Shown here piece by piece: positions 44,073 to 49,667 of a DNA stretch of 49,667 bases. Each line of letters begins with the position of its first letter. Position 1 is the stretch's first letter. The DNA lies in the NCBI GenBank assembly GCA_017858365.1, contig JAFMBQ010000002.1, positions 1-49,667 of the forward strand. The letters run 5' to 3'. This DNA is from Algoriphagus sp. Lineage in GTDB: Bacteria; Bacteroidota; Bacteroidia; Cytophagales; Cyclobacteriaceae. The position numbers and the translations under genes were made by a program. The notes beneath the pieces were generated by a model. That model did not search any database and was not told the DNA's origin. It saw only the letters and a program-made list of their open reading frames with translations.

Positions 44073-44146
44073 TCAAGTAGTTTTTGTTAGAAAGAACAGC
44101 AATTTTCAACTTGATTGAAAGGCTTATCCACTTATTAACGCAATAA

Positions 44147-44160
44147 TTTAAGCGCTTAAA
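44147..44160. promoter_or_regulatory. Perfect 14-bp palindrome in the yitT-ebo divergent intergenic region
   Basis: TTTAAGCGCTTAAA, a perfect two-fold symmetric site 75 bases before the YitT start and 201 bases before eboA. It could be an operator for either gene. The remaining 288-base gap shows no gene or other strong element. Confidence 0.35.
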
Positions 44161-44360
44161 ATAGATATTTTATTTTGAATAAGAGGTCAATCGTACTAAA
44201 GATCCTGATATTTCAGAAGTCACAGAAACGCGAGGAGCCTACTGAAATTTCTAGCCACCGCTCTTCAATCAATTTTATTGAAATCATATAATTTGATTGA
44301 GTTTTTCTACTTTTTGGAGTTAATTACATTAAATAACAGGTAACTAATTTGAAATGAATT

Positions 44361-45248
44361 ATGGAAAGAGCGATTGAAAAATCCGAATTGTTTTACCAAT
44401 TGCTTGCGGAAGATGCAGATGAAAAGTCGCTCAATTGGATTCGAATCCAAGGGGAGAAGATTGAAAAGTCCGGAAATTCTAATTCCTTGTTTATCTCCTT
44501 TAGTCAAGCCTCGCGATATTTCAAGAAAGTAAGCATTTCTCTTTCCGAAGACGCGGAAACTAAAATCCACGCAAATTATGCCGATCTGGAATTGAGCTAT
44601 TGGAATCTCTTGCAAATTGCTAGAACCTATTTGGTCATGAAACTTCCCTTGGAGAAAGAAACGTGGTTCAAGACAATTAACCAACTTTTTGAGACAGGTG
44701 ATCTATATGAGCAGCAGGCTTTATTTGCAGCACTTCCGGTTTTACCCTTTCAATCGGAATTGATACCGCGCGCCATCGATGGATTGCGAACAAATATCTC
44801 GTTGGTTTTTGATGCGATTGCTTTGAATAACCCCTTTCCATCCATTTATTTTCCAGAGGCGAATTTGAATCAGATGGTTCTGAAAGCGATTTTTATGCAA
44901 AGGCCACTCTATAGAATTCAGAATTTAGAGAAGCGAAGGAATCCCGCATTGGCGGCAATAGCACGTGATTTTGCCCATGAGCGATGGGCGGCAGGACGTG
45001 ACGTGATGCCAGAGCTTTGGCGACTTGTTGCCCCATTTGTTGATGAGTCTTTTCAAAAAGACCTAGAAAAGGTTTTGGCTACCGAGGATACACTTCAAAT
45101 GAAAGCAGCAACTTTGGCGATTCATGAGTCAGACTTTGAACCTGGAAAAAAAGTCCTAAATAAGTACCCTGAAATGATTCAGGGTATTCAAAACGGTCAA
45201 ATAAGCTGGGAATCCATCGGTTTAGAATTTCAGCGAGCTCGTGTTTAA
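44361..45248 (+). CDS. eboA: EboA domain-containing protein
   Basis: 295 residues, no signal peptide, all-helical in appearance. Named from position and pattern: first gene of the ordered set eboA-B-C-D-E-F. Recognisable stretches are YEQQALFAALPVLPFQSELI, LRTNISLVFDAIALNNPFP and NQMVLKAIFMQRPLYRI, typical of EboA. The biochemical role is unknown. The ebo cluster is linked in cyanobacteria to export of the scytonemin precursor and occurs in many bacteria and some algal plastids. eboB begins 34 bases downstream. Confidence 0.9.
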   Translation: MERAIEKSELFYQLLAEDADEKSLNWIRIQGEKIEKSGNSNSLFISFSQASRYFKKVSISLSEDAETKIHANYADLELSYWNLLQIARTYLVMKLPLEKETWFKTINQLFETGDLYEQQALFAALPVLPFQSELIPRAIDGLRTNISLVFDAIALNNPFPSIYFPEANLNQMVLKAIFMQRPLYRIQNLEKRRNPALAAIARDFAHERWAAGRDVMPELWRLVAPFVDESFQKDLEKVLATEDTLQMKAATLAIHESDFEPGKKVLNKYPEMIQGIQNGQISWESIGLEFQRARV

Positions 45249-45282
45249 TTAATTTCTAATTTTCCATTTAAAATTCAACCCC

Positions 45283-46188
45283 ATGTATATAGATCCACAT
45301 ATTCACGTCGTATCTCGAACCACTGATGATTATGAAGCCATGCGAAAAGCAGGTATTGTAGCCATCATCGAGCCTGCTTTTTGGCTGGGTCAGCCGCGGA
45401 CGGAAGTCGGAAGCTTCAAAGATTACTTCAGTACTCTAGTGGGCTGGGAGCGATTCCGTGCCAGTCAGTTTGGGATCGTCCATTATTGCACCATGGGATT
45501 GAATTCCAAGGAAGCCAATAATATTCCGTTGGCTGAGCAGGTAATGGAGCTTTTGCCGCTTTATGTAGGGAAAGAAGGAGTTGTGGCCATTGGTGAAATC
45601 GGTTACGATGATCAGACTGAAGCCGAGGATCGATTCTATCGACTTCAATTGGAGCTGGCCAAGGAAGTAGATCTTCCAGTCTTGATTCATACGCCTCATC
45701 GGGATAAGCGAAAAGGCACTATCCGAAGTATGGATGTAGCTGAGGAGCATGGGTTAGACCCGAAAATGGTGATCGTGGACCATAACAATGAAGAGACTGT
45801 AAAAGAAGTTTTAGATCGAGGATATTATGCGGGATTTACGATTTATCCACACACCAAAATGGGTTCAGCGCGAATGGTGGAAATTGTGAAGCAATATGGG
45901 CCAGAGCGAATAATCGTTAATTCTGCTGCTGATTGGGGAATTTCTGATCCTTTGGCTGTTCCTAAAACTGCCGATTTGATGCGCAAATCAGGGATACCGG
46001 AGGAGCATGTTCGGTTGACTACCTATCAAAACGCATTAACTGCTTTTGCACAAAGTGGGCAAATGGATGAGCAAGATTGGCTCAATGCGGCACCGTTGGA
46101 TCAAACAAAAAAAATGAGTGGCAATTCTGTGCTTAGAGGTGGTCAGACTCCTCGAGTAGAAGGCAGCTCTGATTTTGTGGAAAATTAA
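45283..46188 (+). CDS. eboB: EboB, TatD-like metal-dependent hydrolase
   Basis: 301 residues. TIM-barrel amidohydrolase/TatD type: metal-binding HxH in YIDPHIHVVSRTTDDYEAM, the glutamate in VVAIGEIGYDDQTEAEDRFY, H in PVLIHTPHRDKRKG, the DHNNEETV segment and the final aspartate in VNSAADWGISDP. Second gene of the ebo cluster; it is probably a hydrolase acting on an unknown metabolite. eboC follows after 3 bases, so the two are very likely co-translated from one mRNA. One TTATCCACA motif lies at 45843-45851. Confidence 0.92.
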   Translation: MYIDPHIHVVSRTTDDYEAMRKAGIVAIIEPAFWLGQPRTEVGSFKDYFSTLVGWERFRASQFGIVHYCTMGLNSKEANNIPLAEQVMELLPLYVGKEGVVAIGEIGYDDQTEAEDRFYRLQLELAKEVDLPVLIHTPHRDKRKGTIRSMDVAEEHGLDPKMVIVDHNNEETVKEVLDRGYYAGFTIYPHTKMGSARMVEIVKQYGPERIIVNSAADWGISDPLAVPKTADLMRKSGIPEEHVRLTTYQNALTAFAQSGQMDEQDWLNAAPLDQTKKMSGNSVLRGGQTPRVEGSSDFVEN

Positions 46189-46191
46189 TCC

Positions 46192-47109
46192 ATGAAGGAC
46201 ACTAAATTATTTGCTTACCTCCAGCTTACCCGACCTGCTAATGTGGTGACAGCCATCGCAGATATCTGGGCTGGTTTTGCCGTTGCAGGTGGCTGGACCT
46301 ATATGATGAGTGACTGGGAGCTAGGGGCAGCTACATTTTGGCATAAATTAGTTTGGCTTTCATTGAGTACAATTGGATTGTATGCTGGAGGGGTGGCGTT
46401 TAATGATGTCTTTGATGCAGAATTAGATGCTTTGGAGCGGCCTGAGCGTCCCATTCCAAGTGGGAGAGTGAGTAAAACTTCCGCTGCATGGATGTCTTCA
46501 ATTTTATTAATTATTGGAATCTTAGCCGCTAGTCAAGTGAATGTGGTGGCTGCAGGTTTGGCGATTCTAGTGGCAGTGTTATCGGTTACCTACGATTATT
46601 GGGGAAAACATCAATTTTACTTTGGCCCAATCAATATGGGAATGTGTCGGGCGGGCAATTTACTTCTTGGAATCAGCGTCGCACCTGAATTGATTCATTC
46701 ACCGCTGAGTTTGATTGGCTTGATTCCTTTAATATATGTAGCTGCAATAACGATGATCAGCCGAGGCGAAGTCCATGGAGAAAATCGAAAGGCACTTTTT
46801 TTCGGTGCTGGACTTTATGCTTTCATTATTACCTGCATTTTATCAATGAGCTACCTTAATGGACCTGATTACTGGCAGACCATTCCTTTCCTCCTTGGAT
46901 TAGCCTACATGATCTTTCCTCCTTTGATCAAAGCTATTCGTACACAGGACCCTAAATTGATTGGGAAGTCGGTCAAAGCTGCCGTAATTTCATTAATCAT
47001 TTTAAATGCTTCAGTTGCAGCGGCCTTTTCAGGATGGAAGATTGGGGTAATTGTGTTATTCTTGCTTCCCATTTCCCTTTGGTTGGCAAAGAAATTTGCG
47101 GTAACCTAG
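46192..47109 (+). CDS. eboC: EboC, UbiA-type prenyltransferase
   Basis: 305 residues with about eight to nine membrane spans. The UbiA signature is present: first aspartate-rich motif in AFNDVFDAELDALERPERPI (NDxxD with the following RPxRP), and the second in the YDYWGKH region. N-terminus LTRPANVVTAIADIWAGF is typical. It should transfer a prenyl group to an unknown acceptor in the inner membrane. In the ebo cluster it presumably makes a lipid or prenylated product together with EboD. Confidence 0.92.
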   Translation: MKDTKLFAYLQLTRPANVVTAIADIWAGFAVAGGWTYMMSDWELGAATFWHKLVWLSLSTIGLYAGGVAFNDVFDAELDALERPERPIPSGRVSKTSAAWMSSILLIIGILAASQVNVVAAGLAILVAVLSVTYDYWGKHQFYFGPINMGMCRAGNLLLGISVAPELIHSPLSLIGLIPLIYVAAITMISRGEVHGENRKALFFGAGLYAFIITCILSMSYLNGPDYWQTIPFLLGLAYMIFPPLIKAIRTQDPKLIGKSVKAAVISLIILNASVAAAFSGWKIGVIVLFLLPISLWLAKKFAVT

Positions 47110-47178
47110 GTTGGTTTCGAACCAAAGCACTAACAAATTGTCTTAGCTTAATGGAGCCCATTAGACCCGAATGCAAGA

Positions 47179-48339
47179 ATGAATACTATTATAGAACAAA
47201 GTTTTTCAGTCCCCTTTAGCTATCAAGTTTGCTTCACAGAAGATCTTTTTGGCTTAGATAATTTGCTTTTTGTCGATGCTTTGGAAAAAGGGAAAAGGCC
47301 AAAAGTCCTCTTTGTAATCGATTCTGGGGTATCAGAGGCACATCCGAGTTTGATAGATCGAATTAAATCCTATTCCCATAAATATTCCGACAGGTTTATT
47401 TTAGCGGCCGAACCCATGGTCGTTATTGGCGGCGAGGCTTGTAAAAATGACTTGTCTATTTATCAAAAAGTGGTGGAAGGAACTCACTTATATGGCATTG
47501 ATAGACATTCTTACATTGCCGTGATCGGCGGTGGTGCGGTGTTGGATATGGCGGGTTTTGCTGCAGCAATTTCCCATCGGGGCATTCGTCTGATTCGAAT
47601 CCCGACGACCGTTCTCTCTCAGAATGACTCTGCTGTTGGTGTAAAAAACAGCATCAATGCCTTTGGCAAAAAGAATTACTTGGGTACGTTTACTCCTGCC
47701 GTCGCGGTATTGAATGATTTTAATTTTCTTAAAACCCTCGAGGATCGGGATTGGCGTGCAGGTGTTGCTGAAGCAATTAAAGTTGCCTTGATCAAAGATC
47801 TGAGCTTTTTTACTTGGCTTGAAGAAAATGCCGCAGCAATGGCAAAACGTGAAATGGGGCCTATGAAAACCCAGATCATCAGATCAGCTCAGATGCATAT
47901 GGACCATATCGCAAGCAAAGATCCATTCGAGTTTGGCTCATCCAGACCCTTAGATTTTGGACATTGGGCAGCACATAAATTGGAACATTTGAGTGATTTC
48001 CGAATTCGACATGGCGAAGCTGTTGCCATTGGAATTGCATTGGATTCTGCTTATTCTTTTCTTCAAGGAAGAATCTCTAAAGCTGATCTCGATCGAATCC
48101 TCAACCTGATGCATACCTTGGGATTTGAGCTTTTCATTCCTGAACTGGAAGGTGCTAATTTGGTCAAAGGCCTTCAGGAATTTCAAGAACACCTAGGTGG
48201 AGAATTGACAATTATGCTTTTAGAGTCCCTGGGAAAAGGAGTGGAAATTCACGAAATGAACCCTAAGCTAATTTTTGAAGCGGTCAATATTCTCTTGAAT
48301 TTTCACAATCAACATAACGCTGAGAAAATAAGAAATTGA
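47179..48339 (+). CDS. eboD: EboD, 3-dehydroquinate synthase/sugar-phosphate cyclase-like protein
   Basis: 386 residues of the dehydroquinate-synthase superfamily. NAD-binding VIGGGAVLDMAGFAAAIS, RIPTTVLSQNDSAVGVKNSI, and metal ligands in EAIKVALIKD, SRPLDFGHWAAHKLEH and RHGEAVAIGIALD. As a paralogue outside aroB it is better read as EboD, which may cyclise a sugar phosphate for a special product. Gap of 69 bases after eboC; eboE begins 1 base after its stop. Confidence 0.92.
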   Translation: MNTIIEQSFSVPFSYQVCFTEDLFGLDNLLFVDALEKGKRPKVLFVIDSGVSEAHPSLIDRIKSYSHKYSDRFILAAEPMVVIGGEACKNDLSIYQKVVEGTHLYGIDRHSYIAVIGGGAVLDMAGFAAAISHRGIRLIRIPTTVLSQNDSAVGVKNSINAFGKKNYLGTFTPAVAVLNDFNFLKTLEDRDWRAGVAEAIKVALIKDLSFFTWLEENAAAMAKREMGPMKTQIIRSAQMHMDHIASKDPFEFGSSRPLDFGHWAAHKLEHLSDFRIRHGEAVAIGIALDSAYSFLQGRISKADLDRILNLMHTLGFELFIPELEGANLVKGLQEFQEHLGGELTIMLLESLGKGVEIHEMNPKLIFEAVNILLNFHNQHNAEKIRN

Positions 48340-48340
48340 A

Positions 48341-49552
48341 ATGAGGTTAGACAACTTCCATTTAAGCTATTGCAGTAATATTCATCCAGGTGAAAGTTGG
48401 GCAGCAACTTTCGAAAATCTTAAGCTTTATATTCCCGAAGTTCGGAATCGGTTAGATGTTTCTGGAGCTTTCGGAATCGGACTTCGATTGTCTAATGAGG
48501 CAAGTTTGATTTTGGAAAAACCCGATGAACTGGAAAAATTTCAAGCTTGGTTGAAAACTGAAAATGCTTACGTTTTCACCTTGAATGGATTTCCATATGG
48601 AGATTTTCATAGGCAAGTCGTGAAGGAAAAGGTTCATTATCCGGATTGGACTACGGATGATCGAAAGAATTATACCATTCGTTCTTTCCGCATTTTGGCG
48701 GAATTACTTCCTGAGGGAATTGATGGGGGCATATCCACCTCCCCGATTTCATATCGTCATTGGTTTAAGGCAGAAGCGGAGCTAACCCAAGCAATGGAAA
48801 CGGCGACGAAAAATTTATTGGAAGTAGTAGTTGAGCTAGCCGCTATTGAAAAGGAGACGGGGAAGTTTTTGCACCTCGATATAGAACCTGAACCAGATGG
48901 CATTCTTGAAAACTCGGATGAAATGATCTGGCTTTATACCGATTGGTTGCTTCCGATGGGTGTTCCAGTCTTAGGTAAAAAATTGGGTATTTCAGAAGCT
49001 GATGCAGCCCAATTAATCAAAAGACATATTCAAGTTTGCTACGATGTGTGTCATTTTGCAATTGTATATGAGGATCCTGCGGAGACCTTTGCGAAATTTT
49101 CTGCTCAAGGAATTCAAATCGGGAAGATTCAGATCTCTGCTGCTCTAAAAATTTCAATACCTGAAAGTGTTTCCGAGCGAATTGAAATTCTCCAAAAACT
49201 CCAACCTTTCGTAGAGTCTACCTATTTGCATCAAGTGGTAGGAAGAGGTACGAATCAAAAATTGACTTCGTATTCAGATTTGCCGCAGGCGATCGAAAAA
49301 TTAGCCGAGACGGAAGATGAAGAATGGCGTATTCACTTTCATGTTCCTGTTTTCTTGGAAAATTACGGAGCCTTATCTTCCACTCAGTCCGCAATAAAAC
49401 TTGTACTCAATCAAATTTCAAACAATCCTGAAATTACTAATCACCTGGAAGTAGAAACTTACACTTGGGAGGTATTGCCAGAAGATACCAAGTTGAGCTT
49501 GGGCGAATCGATCAGCAGAGAACTTGGCTGGGTAATCAAAAATATGTCCTGA
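48341..49552 (+). CDS. eboE: EboE, TIM-barrel 'metabolite traffic' protein
   Basis: 403 residues. Opening RLDNFHLSYCSNIHPGESWA, then a barrel of the xylose-isomerase-like kind: FTLNGFPYGDFHRQVVKEKV, HLDIEPEPDGILENSDEM and VCYDVCHFAIVYEDPAETF with likely metal ligands, and the C-terminal HVPVFLENYGALSSTQ. This matches EboE, called a metabolite traffic protein in cyanobacterial work. Actual chemistry is unknown. It starts 1 base after eboD and ends 1 base before the eboF start. Confidence 0.92.
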   Translation: MRLDNFHLSYCSNIHPGESWAATFENLKLYIPEVRNRLDVSGAFGIGLRLSNEASLILEKPDELEKFQAWLKTENAYVFTLNGFPYGDFHRQVVKEKVHYPDWTTDDRKNYTIRSFRILAELLPEGIDGGISTSPISYRHWFKAEAELTQAMETATKNLLEVVVELAAIEKETGKFLHLDIEPEPDGILENSDEMIWLYTDWLLPMGVPVLGKKLGISEADAAQLIKRHIQVCYDVCHFAIVYEDPAETFAKFSAQGIQIGKIQISAALKISIPESVSERIEILQKLQPFVESTYLHQVVGRGTNQKLTSYSDLPQAIEKLAETEDEEWRIHFHVPVFLENYGALSSTQSAIKLVLNQISNNPEITNHLEVETYTWEVLPEDTKLSLGESISRELGWVIKNMS

Positions 49553-49553
49553 T

Positions 49554-49667
49554 ATGCAAAAAACGGTAGTGATTAATGTGGTAGCGCTTTCCTCACGGGT
49601 AATTGGGGAGCACACTCCGTTTTTAAAAAGCTGGATAGAAAAGCGGAAAAAGTCCATCATTGAGCCA
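49554..49667 (+). CDS. eboF: EboF, nucleotide pyrophosphatase/phosphodiesterase-like protein (N-terminal 38 residues only)
   Basis: The ATG lies 1 base after the eboE stop. The visible start MQKTVVINVVALSSRVIGEH followed by TPFLKSWIEKRKKSI matches the beginning of alkaline-phosphatase-superfamily EboF proteins (VVxNVVxLxxRxIGxxTPxL). The window ends in this gene, so the rest is not seen. Confidence 0.85.
   Translation, partial: MQKTVVINVVALSSRVIGEHTPFLKSWIEKRKKSIIEP

Larger units (their letters stand above)
863..45851. repeat. Highly iterated word A(G/C)TTATCCACA (19 exact TTATCCACA sites, both strands)
   Basis: TTATCCACA on the plus strand starts at 1245, 2849, 3174, 3606, 10209, 11883, 13925, 14528, 19388, 37085, 37176, 40673 and 45843; its complement TGTGGATAA starts at 863, 1084, 14317, 16619, 37492 and 41275. 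Read in one orientation, the two bases before it are A then G or C in 17 of 19 (A in 18, G/C in 18). One lies between genes (14528), one across a stop/start junction (1084) and the others in coding sequence in different frames (VDN/VDK, LST, WI, IH, YPH). The 9-mer equals the DnaA box consensus. Confidence 0.9.

Noticed and set aside
1-49667. CRISPR array, insertion sequence, prophage or integrase
   Set aside because: No regularly spaced repeats, transposase or phage motifs were seen; inverted repeats found are terminators or short hairpins.

Overview
The window looks like chromosomal DNA of an aerobic Bacteroidota bacterium, most likely of the Cyclobacteriaceae/Algoriphagus type. This is judged from family content (TonB-dependent receptor with an N-terminal carboxypeptidase-like domain, LytTR/LytS pair, paired secreted M14 and M28 peptidases, S1 sulfatase, glucuronoyl-esterase-like enzyme, MBL-rhodanese protein, ebo cluster), from low-to-medium G+C and from weak Shine-Dalgarno sites. 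No database search was possible; all names come from motifs read in the translations.

Layout. 1-5.2 kb (minus strand): an apparent autoregulated operon of TonB-dependent receptor, small TPR protein, LytS-type histidine kinase, LytTR response regulator and a membrane protein cut by the window edge. A perfect 10-bp direct repeat with 21-bp period lies just upstream of the receptor and has the geometry of a LytTR binding site. The receptor has an in-frame TAA right after its signal peptide. 5.8-8 kb: recQ. 8.1-21.8 kb (minus): catabolic and secreted enzymes (VOC protein, two M14 peptidases, DUF1003 protein, phosphorylase-like GT35 enzyme lacking the PLP lysine, CE15-like esterase, GMC oxidoreductase, cupin and SH3 proteins, Tat-exported carboxylesterase). 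22-24.4 kb: persulfide dioxygenase-like MBL-rhodanese protein, a stand-alone rhodanese, a decayed methyltransferase gene and tRNA-Val(GAC). 24.5-32.6 kb: uvrA and a giant pseudokinase-AAA-GAF-nucleotide cyclase protein whose last 34 codons are cut off by an in-frame TGA. 32.9-36.2 kb: a protein resembling the N-terminal part of VioB, translationally coupled to a beta-propeller lipoprotein gene with an in-frame TAA. 36.3-39 kb: pnuC, a NadR-type kinase and a sulfatase. 39-44 kb: serine hydrolase, phosphodiesterase-like enzyme, M28 peptidase and YitT protein. 44.4 kb to the end: the ebo cluster eboABCDE and the start of eboF.

Two window-wide signals stand out. First, the word TTATCCACA (a perfect DnaA-box sequence) occurs 19 times on the two strands, about 35 times more than base composition predicts. 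It nearly always sits in a longer consensus A-(G/C)-TTATCCACA, in all reading frames, in both orientations and once between genes, but is absent from about 19.4 to 37.1 kb. Second, four genes carry in-frame stop codons with homologous-looking sequence continuing in the same frame, which suggests recent pseudogenisation, sequencing error or readthrough.
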